Assembly (NCBI RefSeq): GCF_018139485.1
Contig: NZ_JAGSNF010000007.1
Coordinates: 1 to 32,228, forward strand
Length of the DNA: 32,228 nt
Direction: 5' to 3'
DNA from: Phycicoccus avicenniae
GTDB taxonomy: Bacteria > Actinomycetota > Actinomycetes > Actinomycetales > Dermatophilaceae
The notes beneath the pieces are model-generated. The model searched no databases, had not been told where the DNA came from, and saw only the letters and a program-made list of their open reading frames with translations. Shown in pieces: positions 16,600 through 25,230 of this stretch; positions within the stretch are counted from its first letter, which is position 1; each line of letters begins with the position of its first letter. The translations under genes were made by a program, and so were the position numbers.

Positions 16600-16617
16600 G
16601 TTGCGAGTTCTCGCAAC
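16600..16617. promoter_or_regulatory. perfect 8-bp inverted repeat, candidate operator
   Basis: GTTGCGAG-TT-CTCGCAAC is a perfect inverted repeat with a 2-bp centre in the divergent ftsE/CWB2 intergenic region. It lies about 40 bases upstream of the CWB2 -10 candidate and about 65 bases upstream of the ftsE -10 candidate. Its length and spacing suit a dimeric regulator. It is not present before the second CWB2 gene. Confidence 0.5.
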
Positions 16618-16655
16618 TCCCCGCGCTTCCACCCCCGCGGGGCCCCGGGAGGCCC

Positions 16656-16674
16656 TACGGTGCGCTCGGTGCAC
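16656..16674 (+). promoter_or_regulatory. shared promoter module, CWB2 copy 1
   Basis: TACGGT (16656-16661) overlaps a dyad GTGCGCTCGGTGCAC (16660-16674). The same module with almost the same distance to the start codon (55 versus 56 nt) stands before copy 2. Conservation between paralogues whose other upstream bases differ supports function as a -10 box plus operator or leader hairpin. Confidence 0.5.
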
Positions 16675-16715
16675 CGCGGGACCGCCGCCGTGCCCGTCCC
16701 CGGAAAGGACCCCCG

Positions 16716-18794
16716 GTGCACAGAACAGCACTCCCCGTGGCCCTCGCGACGATCGCGGCGCTCACCGTCCCGGCCGTCGCCGCGGCCCAGCCCGTCACGC
16801 CGGTCGACCCGGCCGGGGCGCCGACCTCCGCGCTGACCGGAGCCACCGCCCGTCTCGAGAGCGCACAGCGCGCCCGCGAGGCCGTCGACCGGCTGCGGCA
16901 GCGCTCCGGTGCCGGCACCTCGGCCCTCGTCGAGCCGCTCGAGGAGGTCCCCTTCTCGCCCTTCCTCTACGCGAGCCGGGACGACTCCTCGGTCCTGCTG
17001 CGGGTCGCCCCCGACGGCGCCTCGGCCACCGCCGCCCCCTCGGGCGTCCGCACGGACTGGGCCGCCGGCCCCGCCGGCGACGCGCTCGCCTACCGCGACA
17101 TCCCCTCCCAGGGGGTCACCCGGGTCAGCCCGAACGTCAGCGGCGCGACACCGGTCGACTACCCCGGCGCCGACGCCGCCGCCGCGTGGGCCCCGGCCGG
17201 GGACGGCTTCGTCCAGGAGATCGGTGGCGCCCTCGTCGCCCAGTCCACGAACCCCGCCTTCTCCGCGCCCCTCGAGGTCGAGGGCGCCACCGGCGCCGCC
17301 GTGAGCCCCTACGGCACGGAGGTGTTCGTCCGACAGGCGACCGACGACGGCTCGACGCTCCTGGTCGGGCCCGCGCCCTTCGTCGGCTTCTCGGGCACCG
17401 AGACCTGGGAGGACCTCGGGCTCGCCGAGTACGCGCCGGGGGAGCCGGCCGTCGGGCAGGAGCCGGACGCCGGGGTCTTCGCCGGCGACGAGCGCACCTA
17501 CCTCGCCTTCGCCGGGACGGACCCGGACGACGCCGCCCCGCACCTCTACGTCGACCACCAGGACGACCCGGACACCTGGGCCTACGTCGACCCCGTGCCC
17601 GTGGCCGACACCGGCGACGCGTGCGTCACCGTGGCCCCGGAGTTCAGCCCGAACCGTCGCCTCCTCGCCTACGTCAAGGCCGTGGGCCCGGAGGACGACC
17701 CGTGCTCGGCCACCGAGGTCCGGGTCGTGTCCGTGGGCGACGACGACCGCTACGACGCCGAGGACTCCGACAACCTCCTCCTCGCGGCCGGCGAGGAGCC
17801 CGTGACCTCGCTGTCCTGGCGGGCGAGCAACCCGGACGCCTCCAGCGAGCGGATCGGCGGGGCCGACCGCTACGAGGTCTCCGTCGAGACCGCCCTCGGC
17901 TTCTTCGGCGAGGCCTCCGCCGACGCGGTCGTGCTCGCCGGCGGCCGGGCCTACGCCGACGCCCTCACCGGTGGACCGCTCGCGGCCGCGGGCTTCGGGC
18001 CGACCCTGCTCACCCCACCCTCGGCCCTGCGTGAGGACACCTTCTTCGCGATCGACACCCTGCTCGCCCCCGGCGGCACGGTCTACGTCGTCGGTGGCAC
18101 GGCCTCGGTGTCCGCCCGGACCGTCCGGCTGCTGCGCAACGCCGGCTTCACCGTGAAGCGGCTCGGCGGTGCCGACCGCTACGAGGTCGCCGTCGCCGTC
18201 GCCGAGGAGCTCGACCGGCTGCGCGGCGACCTGCCGACGACGGCGTTCGTGTCCTCGGGACGCGCCTTCGCCGACGCGCTCGTCGCAGGTCCGGCCGCGC
18301 ACCTCGCGGACGGTCCGGTGCTGCTCTCCCGGGGCGGCACCCTCCCGGCCGTCACGGCCGAGTACCTCGACTCGCTCGACGCCCAGACGCAGATCTTCGC
18401 CGTCGGTGGCGCGGGCGCGGCCTCGGTCCTGACGAACGACGCGTACGAGGGCCGGACCACCTACCTCGGTGGCGCCACCCGGTACGACGTCGCCGGCAGC
18501 GTCGCCGACGCGTTCTTCGGCGGCTCGTACACCCTGGCGCTCGCCGACGGCCGCAACTGGCCGGACGCGGTGTCCGCCGGTCCGGTCATGGCCGGCTGGG
18601 GCCAGCCCGTCCTGCTGACGAACGGCCGGGCCACGCTCCCGGCCGCGACCCAGCGGGTGGCGCTGCGCAACCGGGCGTCGCTGGACTACGTCTTCGCCTT
18701 CGGCGGCACCGCCTCGGTCCCGGACGCCGCGCTCGCCGCGGGCCGGACGGCCGCGGGCGACCAGACGACGTACTACGGGCCCGACCTGCCCTGA
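16716..18794 (+). CDS. secreted propeller-like + CWB2 repeat protein, copy 1
   Basis: A 692-residue secreted protein with a signal peptide ending VAAAQP. Residues about 65-375 carry repeated strand motifs (WAPAGDGF, AAVSPYGTEVFVR, TYLAFAGTD, EFSPNRRLLAYV) like a TolB/WD-type beta-propeller. Residues about 379-692 hold three cell wall binding type 2 (PF04122-like) repeats, opening at RIGGADRYEV, RLGGADRYEV and YLGGATRYDV, each followed by a (F/Y)ADAL or WPDAV motif and VVGG-type turns. CWB2 repeats attach proteins to cell-wall polymers in Gram-positives. C303 and C330 are conserved in copy 2. The GTG at 16716 has GGAAAGGA 6 nt upstream. It lies opposite to the flanking prfB and ftsE genes. The ligand of the propeller-like half is unknown. 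Confidence 0.85.
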   Translation: MHRTALPVALATIAALTVPAVAAAQPVTPVDPAGAPTSALTGATARLESAQRAREAVDRLRQRSGAGTSALVEPLEEVPFSPFLYASRDDSSVLLRVAPDGASATAAPSGVRTDWAAGPAGDALAYRDIPSQGVTRVSPNVSGATPVDYPGADAAAAWAPAGDGFVQEIGGALVAQSTNPAFSAPLEVEGATGAAVSPYGTEVFVRQATDDGSTLLVGPAPFVGFSGTETWEDLGLAEYAPGEPAVGQEPDAGVFAGDERTYLAFAGTDPDDAAPHLYVDHQDDPDTWAYVDPVPVADTGDACVTVAPEFSPNRRLLAYVKAVGPEDDPCSATEVRVVSVGDDDRYDAEDSDNLLLAAGEEPVTSLSWRASNPDASSERIGGADRYEVSVETALGFFGEASADAVVLAGGRAYADALTGGPLAAAGFGPTLLTPPSALREDTFFAIDTLLAPGGTVYVVGGTASVSARTVRLLRNAGFTVKRLGGADRYEVAVAVAEELDRLRGDLPTTAFVSSGRAFADALVAGPAAHLADGPVLLSRGGTLPAVTAEYLDSLDAQTQIFAVGGAGAASVLTNDAYEGRTTYLGGATRYDVAGSVADAFFGGSYTLALADGRNWPDAVSAGPVMAGWGQPVLLTNGRATLPAATQRVALRNRASLDYVFAFGGTASVPDAALAAGRTAAGDQTTYYGPDLP

Positions 18795-18817
18795 CCTGCG
18801 TCCGGCGGACGTGACGG

Positions 18818-18847
18818 AGGGCCCGGTGCCGGACGGCGCCGGGCCCT
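18818..18847 (+). terminator. strong hairpin terminator after CWB2 copy 1
   Basis: AGGGCCCGG (18818-18826) pairs perfectly with CCGGGCCCT (18839-18847), with extra pairing inside the 12-base interior. It begins 23 bases after the stop codon. It separates the two paralogues, which therefore probably have separate transcripts. Confidence 0.7.
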
Positions 18848-18962
18848 CTGCCGTGCCCGCCCGGTCCGGCCCGGGCCGTCGACCGGCCCCCCGGCGCGGG
18901 CCGTCCGGTCACGATCCGCCGCCGTGAGCGCGGTTCGGCCTCCGGGCGACCCCCGCAGGCCG

Positions 18963-18981
18963 TACGGTGCGCTCGGCGCAC
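18963..18981 (+). promoter_or_regulatory. shared promoter module, CWB2 copy 2
   Basis: TACGGT (18963-18968) overlaps the perfect dyad GTGCGC-TCG-GCGCAC (18967-18981). It matches the module at 16656-16674 and is 56 nt before the GTG. Confidence 0.5.
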
Positions 18982-19023
18982 TCGCGGAGAGCCGCGGTGG
19001 CCACCTGAGGGGAAGGAACCCCG

Positions 19024-21111
19024 GTGCACAGACCACCACTGGTCGCGGCCGCCACGGCGGCCGCGGTGCTCGCCCTCCCGGCGAGCGCGACGGCGGAGCC
19101 GCTCGGCCCCACCGGGCCGGCCGTCCACGGCCTCGCGGGGCGCTCGGACGCGGACGTCGTCCGCCGGCTGCTGGACGGCGCCGAGCGCCTGGAGCGCACC
19201 GTCCCGGAGCGACCCGGGGCACCGGCCCCCTTCGTCGTCGGCGGCGCGCCGGAGGCGCCCTGGGACGAGGTCCCCTTCTCCCCCCTCCTCACGGTGGGCA
19301 CGCCGACGTCCTCGACCCTCGTCCGCGTGGCCCGCGACGGCTCCGCCACGGGCACGGCGACGTCCGAGCGACCCCTCTCCGACCTCTCGAGCGCCCCCGG
19401 CGGTGACGCCGAGGCGTACCGCACCGTCCCGTCCGACGGCACGACGCGCGTCGCCCCCCTCCTGCGGGACGGTGGCGCCACCTCCCTGGGCTACCCGGCG
19501 TCCGACGTCCCGGTGGCGTGGTCCCCGGCCGGTGACGGCTTCGTCACGACCGTCGACGGCCGCCTCGTCGCTCGCTCGACGAACCCCCGCTTCTCGACCC
19601 CGATCGACGTCGAGGACGCCACGGCCGCCGCCGTCAGCCCCTACGGTGGAGAGCTCTTCGTGCGACGGCAGGCCGAGGACGGTCCGACCCTCGTCGTCGG
19701 CCCGGCACCCTTCTCGGGCTTCGAGGGCACGACGTCCTGGACCGACCTGGGCCTCTCGGCGTACTCCCCCGGGGCACCCGCGGTCGGCCAGGAGCCCGGC
19801 CTCGGCGTCTTCGCGGGCGACGAGCTCACCTACCTCGCCTTCACCGGGACCGACCCGGCCGACGGCACGGCACACCTCTACGTCGACCACCAGGACGACT
19901 TCACCGCCTCCGGGTACGGCAGCCCCGAGCGGGTCGCCGACGTCGGGGCCATCTGCGGCGGGCTCGCTCCGGCGTTCAGCCCGGACCGGCGGATGCTCGC
20001 CCACGTCGTGGCCGTCGGACCGACCGGGGCCGAGTGCAGCGAGCTCGAGGTCCACGTCCGCTCGCTCGGCACCGGGCGTCGGTACCGCGCCTCGACCCCC
20101 GACCACACCGTGTGGACCGTCCCGGCCGGAACCCCTGTGACGTCCCTCGACTGGCGCGCGCAGAACCCCGCGGCCGCCGAGTGGCGCCTCGACGGCGCCC
20201 ACCGTTACGAGGTCTCGGCCTTCACGGCGTTCTTCTACGACCCGGACTCGGTCGACGCCGTCGTCCTCGCCGGCGGGCGCTCCCCCGCCGACGCCCTCAC
20301 CGCCGTCCCGCTCGCCGCGGCCCTCGGCGGCCCGGTCGTCCTCACCCGGCCGACCGTGCTCGGCTGGGACACCCTCGTGGCGATCGAGTCCACCCTCGCC
20401 CCGGGCGGCACCGTCCACGTCGTCGGCGGGACGGCGTCGGTCTCCCCCCGCGTCGTGCGGCAGCTGCGCGAGTGGGGCTACACCGTCCGGCGGACCGGCG
20501 GGGAGACCCGGTACGACGTCGCGGCCAACGTCGCCCGCCGTCTCGACGTCGTGCGCGGCGGCAGCCCCGACGCCGCCTTCGTCGCCTCCGGGACGGCCTT
20601 CACGGACGCGCTCGTCGCGGGTCCCGCGGCCGCCTCGCTCGACGCGCCGGTCCTGCTGTCGCGGGGGTCCTCGCTCCCTGCCGCGACGCGGGACTACCTC
20701 GCCTCGCTCGGCACGGACGCCGAGGTCTTCGCCGTCGGCGGTGAGGGTGCCGACTCCGTGGCCGGCGACCCGCGGACCGAGGTCGTCGGCGGCGCCACGC
20801 GCTACGAGGTCGCGGGCAACGTCGCTGACCGGTTCTTCGCCGGCTGGTCCGTCCTGGCCCTCGCCGACGGCCGGTCCTGGCCGGACGCGGTGTCCGGCGG
20901 GGCTCTCATGGCCTCCGTCGGACAACCGCTGCTGCTGACCCGGGGCCGCACCCTGCCGGAGCCGACGAGGGGCCAGGCCCTGCGGACGCGGGCCTCGCTC
21001 GACCTCGTCCTGGCGTTCGGCGGCTCCGCGTCGGTGCCCCAGGCGGCGCTCGACGCCGCCGTCGTCGCCGCCGGCGACCAGACGACGTACTTCGGGCTCG
21101 ACCTGCCGTGA
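19024..21111 (+). CDS. secreted propeller-like + CWB2 repeat protein, copy 2
   Basis: A 695-residue tandem paralogue of the preceding gene with the same layout: signal peptide (to about residue 25, SATAEP), propeller-like half, three CWB2 repeats starting near RLDGAHRYEV, RTGGETRYDV and VVGGATRYEV. Shared blocks include VPFSP, SPYGxE(L/V)FVR, HLYVDHQDD and the C-terminal AAGDQTTYFG. C311 and C338 correspond to the Cys pair of copy 1 at the same 27-residue spacing. The region between signal peptide and propeller, about residues 25-80, is the most divergent. The first CWB2 repeat has lost the usual GGADRY (GAHRY here). The GTG at 19024 has GGGGAAGGA upstream. It ends 12 bp before the convergent 21124-21603 gene, with no clear terminator between them. 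Confidence 0.85.
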   Translation: MHRPPLVAAATAAAVLALPASATAEPLGPTGPAVHGLAGRSDADVVRRLLDGAERLERTVPERPGAPAPFVVGGAPEAPWDEVPFSPLLTVGTPTSSTLVRVARDGSATGTATSERPLSDLSSAPGGDAEAYRTVPSDGTTRVAPLLRDGGATSLGYPASDVPVAWSPAGDGFVTTVDGRLVARSTNPRFSTPIDVEDATAAAVSPYGGELFVRRQAEDGPTLVVGPAPFSGFEGTTSWTDLGLSAYSPGAPAVGQEPGLGVFAGDELTYLAFTGTDPADGTAHLYVDHQDDFTASGYGSPERVADVGAICGGLAPAFSPDRRMLAHVVAVGPTGAECSELEVHVRSLGTGRRYRASTPDHTVWTVPAGTPVTSLDWRAQNPAAAEWRLDGAHRYEVSAFTAFFYDPDSVDAVVLAGGRSPADALTAVPLAAALGGPVVLTRPTVLGWDTLVAIESTLAPGGTVHVVGGTASVSPRVVRQLREWGYTVRRTGGETRYDVAANVARRLDVVRGGSPDAAFVASGTAFTDALVAGPAAASLDAPVLLSRGSSLPAATRDYLASLGTDAEVFAVGGEGADSVAGDPRTEVVGGATRYEVAGNVADRFFAGWSVLALADGRSWPDAVSGGALMASVGQPLLLTRGRTLPEPTRGQALRTRASLDLVLAFGGSASVPQAALDAAVVAAGDQTTYFGLDLP

Positions 21112-21123
21112 CGCGGGAGCCGG

Positions 21124-21603
21124 TCAGGCGGAGGTGACCGTCGGCAGCGTGGGGGCGTCGTCCTCGCGGACCACCGCGGGGTCGAGCACCTCGACGACGG
21201 TGGTCCGCACGGCCGCCGCGGCCCGCTCGGCGTCGGTTGCCGGCAGGTACGGCCCGTGGGGCACGTCGTCGGGCCAGAAGCGGACGTAGTCGCTGCCGTC
21301 GGCGTGCGAGAGGTGCCAGCCGAGACGGAGGAGGTCGGCGTGCTCGTCGGCGCTCCACGGGAAGGCGCCGTGGAAGACCTCGGGCCCGACGCACGTCCCG
21401 CGCAGCAGGTCCTCCATCCGGGTGAGCCGCACCCACGGGCGGGTCGGCACCCGCGGGGCGGGCAGGAGGAGACGGCGCCCGGCCTTCGCCCGGCGGCTGG
21501 CCCGCTCCGGTGCCTCGACGAGGAGGCTCTCGCCGTCGGCGAGCGCGCCGACCCGCGCCGCCAGGTCCGAGCGCCACGCCGCCCAGGTGGTGGGAGCCTT
21601 CAC
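21124..21603 (-). CDS. uncharacterised protein, possibly TY-Chap-like, coupled to prfB
   Basis: A 159-residue soluble protein. The C-terminal part, [24 protein letters not shown] followed by a helix [19 protein letters not shown], resembles the TY-Chap domains (YbjN/T3SS-chaperone fold) seen in actinobacterial proteins; this is from memory and weak. The N-terminal half has [10 protein letters not shown] and [12 protein letters not shown]. No catalytic motif or membrane segment is seen. The GTG at 21603 overlaps the prfB stop (GTGA), which decides the start and suggests coupled translation with release factor 2. A role in peptide or nascent-chain handling would fit but is speculation. Confidence 0.6.
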   Translation of the reverse strand: MKAPTTWAAWRSDLAARVGALADGESLLVEAPERASRRAKAGRRLLLPAPRVPTRPWVRLTRMEDLLRGTCVGPEVFHGAFPWSADEHADLLRLGWHLSHADGSDYVRFWPDDVPHGPYLPATDAERAAAAVRTTVVEVLDPAVVREDDAPTLPTVTSA

Positions 21604-22712
21604 TCCGCGGCCTTCTCCTGCGCCTTGCGCCAGCGCACGCCGGCCTCGATGAACTCGTCGATGTCGCCGTCGAAGACCTTGTCGGGGTTGCCGACCTCGT
21701 GCTCGGTCCGCAGGTCCTTGACCATCTGGTACGGCTGGAGGACGTAGGAGCGCATCTGGTCGCCCCAGCTCGCCTTGATGTCGCCCGCGAGCTCCTTGCG
21801 CTCGGCGGCCTCCTCGGCACGCTTGATGAGCAGGAGGCGCGACTGCATGACCCGCAGCGCGGCGGCGCGGTTCTGGATCTGGCTCTTCTCGTTCTGCATC
21901 GAGACGACGGTGCCGGTCGGGATGTGGGTCATCCGCACCGCCGAGTCCGTCGTGTTGACCGACTGCCCGCCGGGCCCGCTGGAGCGGAAGACGTCGACCT
22001 TGAGGTCGTTCTCCGGGATCTCGATGGAGTCGGTGCCCTCGATGAGCGGGACGACCTCGACCGCCGCGAAGCTCGTCTGTCGCCGGCCGGCGTTGTCGAA
22101 CGGGCTGATCCGCACGAGCCGGTGGGTCCCGCCCTCGACCGAGAGGTTGCCGTAGGCGTACGGCACGTCGACCTCGAAGGTCGCCGACTTCAGGCCGGCC
22201 TCCTCGGCGTAGCTCGTGTCCATGACGGTCGTCGGGTAGCCGTGCCGCTCGGCCCAGCGCAGGTACATCCGCAGGAGCATCTCGGCGAAGTCCGCGGCGT
22301 CGACGCCCCCGGCGCCGGCGCGGATGGTCACGACGGCGGCCCGCTCGTCGTAGTCGCCGGAGAGCAGGGTGCGGACCTCGAGGTTCGTCACGGCCTTCTT
22401 CAGCGAGGCGAGCTCGCGCTCGGCCTCGGCAATGGTGTCGGCGTCGTCCTCCTCCTGGCCCATCTCGACGAGCACCTCGAGGTCCTCGACCCGGGCGGCC
22501 ATCCCGGTGACCCGGTCGTACTCGGCCTTGGCCCGCGAGAGGCCGGACGTCACCTTCTGCGCCCGCTCCTGGTCGTCCCACAGGGTGGGGTCGGAGGCCT
22601 CCTGCTCGAGGTCGGCGATCTGCTGCTCGAGGGCGCCGAGGTCGGTGACCTCGCGGACCGACGCCATCGTCGTGTGCAGGTCCTTGATCTCTTGGGTGAA
22701 GTCCGTGGCCAC
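21600..22712 (-). CDS. prfB: peptide chain release factor 2
   Basis: A 370-residue RF2 that terminates translation at UGA and UAA. The anticodon-like SPF tripeptide is in [10 protein letters not shown], and the catalytic GGQ in [17 protein letters not shown]. The [18 protein letters not shown] block is typical. The N-terminal helices begin [12 protein letters not shown]. Unlike E. coli prfB there is no in-frame UGA or programmed +1 frameshift, as usual in actinobacteria. The GTG at 22712 lacks a Shine-Dalgarno sequence; TAGGCT 8 nt upstream suggests a leaderless message. The TGA stop overlaps the next gene. Confidence 0.95.
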   Translation of the reverse strand: MATDFTQEIKDLHTTMASVREVTDLGALEQQIADLEQEASDPTLWDDQERAQKVTSGLSRAKAEYDRVTGMAARVEDLEVLVEMGQEEDDADTIAEAERELASLKKAVTNLEVRTLLSGDYDERAAVVTIRAGAGGVDAADFAEMLLRMYLRWAERHGYPTTVMDTSYAEEAGLKSATFEVDVPYAYGNLSVEGGTHRLVRISPFDNAGRRQTSFAAVEVVPLIEGTDSIEIPENDLKVDVFRSSGPGGQSVNTTDSAVRMTHIPTGTVVSMQNEKSQIQNRAAALRVMQSRLLLIKRAEEAAERKELAGDIKASWGDQMRSYVLQPYQMVKDLRTEHEVGNPDKVFDGDIDEFIEAGVRWRKAQEKAAE

Positions 22713-22720
22713 GAGGGGCA

Positions 22721-22726
22721 AGCCTA
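22721..22726 (-). promoter_or_regulatory. candidate -10 box (TAGGCT), leaderless prfB
   Basis: TAGGCT, eight bases, then the GTG at 22712; no Shine-Dalgarno sequence intervenes. Confidence 0.45.
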
Positions 22727-22778
22727 CGCGAGCCCGCTCCCCCGCCCGGCGCGCCCGCGGTGTGGGAGAGTGCCCGCC

Positions 22779-23333
22779 ATGACCGACGCCCCGGCCGAGC
22801 CGTCCGGACCGGACCCGGCCCGCCTGCTCGGCGAGGCCGCGACGAAGTCGGGGATGCTGTGGGTCCGCGTCCCCGGGGCGGGCGACCACGCCGTGTGGCA
22901 CGTGTGGCGCCCCGCCGACGAGGACGCCGACCGGCCGGCCGCCGTGCTCGTCGTGTCCGGTCCCGGCGAGCAGCACCTCCCGTGGCTCCCGGCGGACGTC
23001 GTGCTCGTCCTGCGGAGCAAGGACTCCGGTGGGCGGCTCCTCACGGTCCCGGCCGTCGCCGCCGAGCTCGAGCCCGGCTCGGCCGAGTGGCAGGAGGCGG
23101 TCGACCTGCTGCGCCCCGTCCGGCTCAACGCCACCGGCGACGTCGAGGGTCGCTGGCGCGAGAGCGCCACCGTCCACGCGCTGGTCCCCGACACCGCCGC
23201 CGTGGCCCGCCCCACCGGCGACGCCGAGGGCTCCGGCGCCGCGCCAGTAAGGCCCGCCGGGCCCGCCACGGCCCGGTGGCGTCCCTGGCACCTGCGCGGT
23301 CGCGCGGGCGGACGGCGCCGCACCGCCGGGTGA
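22779..23333 (+). CDS. uncharacterised protein
   Basis: A 184-residue protein of no family I recognise. The core has alternating strand-like stretches ([50 protein letters not shown]) and a segment [24 protein letters not shown], suggesting a small beta-rich fold. The C-terminus is Pro/Arg-rich ([18 protein letters not shown]) and probably disordered. There is no signal peptide or membrane segment. The ATG at 22779 is preceded by GTGGGAGAG about 9 bases upstream, a mediocre Shine-Dalgarno sequence. It is divergent from prfB and lies 39 bp before the MgtE-like gene, which seems to have its own -10. Codon usage and start context support a real gene. Confidence 0.65.
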   Translation: MTDAPAEPSGPDPARLLGEAATKSGMLWVRVPGAGDHAVWHVWRPADEDADRPAAVLVVSGPGEQHLPWLPADVVLVLRSKDSGGRLLTVPAVAAELEPGSAEWQEAVDLLRPVRLNATGDVEGRWRESATVHALVPDTAAVARPTGDAEGSGAAPVRPAGPATARWRPWHLRGRAGGRRRTAG

Positions 23334-23359
23334 CGCCCACCGCGGGCCCGCCCGCCGGA

Positions 23360-23365
23360 TAGCCT
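23360..23365 (+). promoter_or_regulatory. candidate -10 box (TAGCCT), leaderless MgtE-like gene
   Basis: TAGCCT, seven bases (GTCGCCC), then the GTG at 23373. No Shine-Dalgarno sequence is present. Confidence 0.55.
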
Positions 23366-23372
23366 GTCGCCC

Positions 23373-24671
23373 GTGAGCACGCCGACCCGCGCCTTCGTCG
23401 GCCGACTGTCCGAGCTCGACGTGTTCGACCCGCTCGGGGACAAGGTCGGCCGGGTCCGCGACGTCGTCGTCACCTTCAGCGTCGCCCGGACCCGCCCCCG
23501 GGCCATCGGGCTCGTCGTCGAGGTCCCCGGGCGGCGTCGGGTGTTCGTCCCGATGACCCGTGTCACCTCGGTCGAGGGCGGCCAGGTCATCACGACCGGC
23601 CTGGTCAACATGCGCCGGTTCGAGCAGCGCGGGAACGAGACCCTCGCGGTCGCCGAGCTCCTCGAGCGTCCCGTCCAGGTCCGCACCGACACCGGTGACG
23701 TCGTGCCCGGCACCGTCACGGACATCGGCATCGAGCAGCTCGGCGCGCGCGGCTGGGGCGTCACCCGGGTCGCGGTGCGGCTCGCCGCCTCCCGGCCGAG
23801 CCGGCTCGGGCGCCTCGGCCGTCGGCGCGGCGAGACCTACGTCGCCGCCGTCGAGGACGTCCGCGGCCTGCGCGACCCGAGCGAGGCCCAGGGGGCGACG
23901 AAGCTCCTCGAGGCGTACGAGGACCTCAAGCCGGCCGACCTCGCCGAGGTCATCCACGACCTGTCCCCGCAGCGCCGGGCCGAGGTCGCCGCGGCCCTCG
24001 CCGACGAGCGGCTCGCCGACGTCATCGAGGAGCTCCCCGGCGACGACCAGGTCGAGATCCTCGTCGGCCTCGCCGTCTCCCGCGCCGCCGACGTCCTCGA
24101 GGCGATGGAGCCCGACGACGCCGCCGACCTGCTCTCCGAGCTGCCGCCGGAGCGCCAGGAGGAGCTGCTGCAGCGGATGCAGCCGGACGACGCCGCCGAC
24201 CTGCGCCGCCTGCTCACGTACGAGGACGACACCGCCGGCGGCCTCATGACGACCGAGCCGGTGATCCTCGGGCCCGAGGCCTCGATCGCCGAGGCCCTCG
24301 CCGTCGTCCGCCGCAAGGAGCTCTCGACGGCGCTCGCCTGCAGCGTCTTCGTCTGCCGCCCGCCGCTCGAGCCACCCACCGGCCGCTTCCTCGGCGTCGT
24401 CCACATCCAGCGCCTGCTCCGCGAGCCGCCGCACAACCCGGTCGGCGGGATCATCGACAAGGACGTCGAGCCCCTGCCGCCGACGGCGACGCTCGGGGAG
24501 GTCACCCGGATGCTCGCGACGTACGACCTCGTCGGCATGCCGATCGTCGACGAGGACGGGTCGCTCGTCGGGGCCGTGACCGTCGACGACGTCCTCGACC
24601 ACATCCTCCCGGACGACTGGCGCGAGGAGCGGCACGACGTCGTGACCCACCCGGAGGTCGGCCATGGCTGA
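23373..24671 (+). CDS. PRC-barrel / MgtE N-domain / CBS protein lacking the channel
   Basis: A 432-residue cytoplasmic protein. Residues about 5-100 resemble a PRC-barrel ([34 protein letters not shown]). Residues about 185-290 match the MgtE N domain of helical repeats ([41 protein letters not shown]). Residues about 290-420 hold a CBS pair ([42 protein letters not shown]). In MgtE these parts sense Mg2+ and gate a membrane pore, but here no membrane segment follows. It may regulate a separate channel or the overlapping DUF1003 membrane protein. M. tuberculosis Rv1232c is, to my knowledge, a similar protein near mrp. The GTG at 23373 is supported by the -10 box. Confidence 0.85.
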   Translation: MSTPTRAFVGRLSELDVFDPLGDKVGRVRDVVVTFSVARTRPRAIGLVVEVPGRRRVFVPMTRVTSVEGGQVITTGLVNMRRFEQRGNETLAVAELLERPVQVRTDTGDVVPGTVTDIGIEQLGARGWGVTRVAVRLAASRPSRLGRLGRRRGETYVAAVEDVRGLRDPSEAQGATKLLEAYEDLKPADLAEVIHDLSPQRRAEVAAALADERLADVIEELPGDDQVEILVGLAVSRAADVLEAMEPDDAADLLSELPPERQEELLQRMQPDDAADLRRLLTYEDDTAGGLMTTEPVILGPEASIAEALAVVRRKELSTALACSVFVCRPPLEPPTGRFLGVVHIQRLLREPPHNPVGGIIDKDVEPLPPTATLGEVTRMLATYDLVGMPIVDEDGSLVGAVTVDDVLDHILPDDWREERHDVVTHPEVGHG

Positions 24672-25230
24672 GCGCGACCGCCGCAGGACCCGGGTCGACC
24701 AGCCGCGCACCGGGGGGCGGCGCCGGCTCTCCCGGCCGACGCTGTTCTCCGAGGAGGCCTTCGGCGTCCTGTCCGAGAAGTTCGCCCGGTTCATGGGGAC
24801 GGCGTACTTCCTCATCGGGATGACGCTGTTCGTCCTCGTCTGGCTGCTGTGGAACACCCTCGCGCCGCAGCCGCTGCGGTTCGACCCCTACGCCTTCATC
24901 TTCCTCACCCTCATGCTGAGCCTCCAGGCGTCGTACGCGGCGCCGCTCATCCTCCTCGCGCAGAACCGGCAGGCCGACCGCGACCGGGTGGCGCTCGAGC
25001 AGGACCGCTCACGCGACGAGCGGGCCCTCGCCGACACCGAGTTCCTCACCCGGGAGGTCGCGGCGCTGCGACTGGCGATGCGAGACAGCGCGACCCGCGA
25101 CTTCGTCCGCAGCGAGCTGCGCGACCTGCTCGACGAGATGGAGGAGCGCGGCCTGGCCGTGACGAAGCACACGGACGCGCAGGCCCCGGCGGACGGGCCC
25201 GCGGCGGACGAGGGCCGGCGGCCCACCTAG
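24664..25230 (+). CDS. DUF1003 membrane protein
   Basis: A 188-residue protein with two membrane segments ([18 protein letters not shown] and [24 protein letters not shown]), the characteristic [36 protein letters not shown]-type block of DUF1003, and a charged helical C-terminus. The N-terminus is Arg-rich. The function of the family is not established. The ATG at 24664 overlaps the end of the MgtE-like gene by eight bases and has GGAGG 6 nt upstream. Overlap with a channel-less MgtE sensor suggests that the two products act together. Its TAG stop forms the first three bases of the -10 box of mrp. Confidence 0.88.
   Translation: MAERDRRRTRVDQPRTGGRRRLSRPTLFSEEAFGVLSEKFARFMGTAYFLIGMTLFVLVWLLWNTLAPQPLRFDPYAFIFLTLMLSLQASYAAPLILLAQNRQADRDRVALEQDRSRDERALADTEFLTREVAALRLAMRDSATRDFVRSELRDLLDEMEERGLAVTKHTDAQAPADGPAADEGRRPT

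Noticed and set aside
16716-21111. Mobile element carrying the CWB2 pair
   Set aside because: No transposase, integrase, flanking direct repeats or shift in base composition was visible; only the break in gene order suggests insertion.
21600-22712. Programmed +1 frameshift in prfB
   Set aside because: The frame is continuous from start to stop with no in-frame UGA near codon 25.
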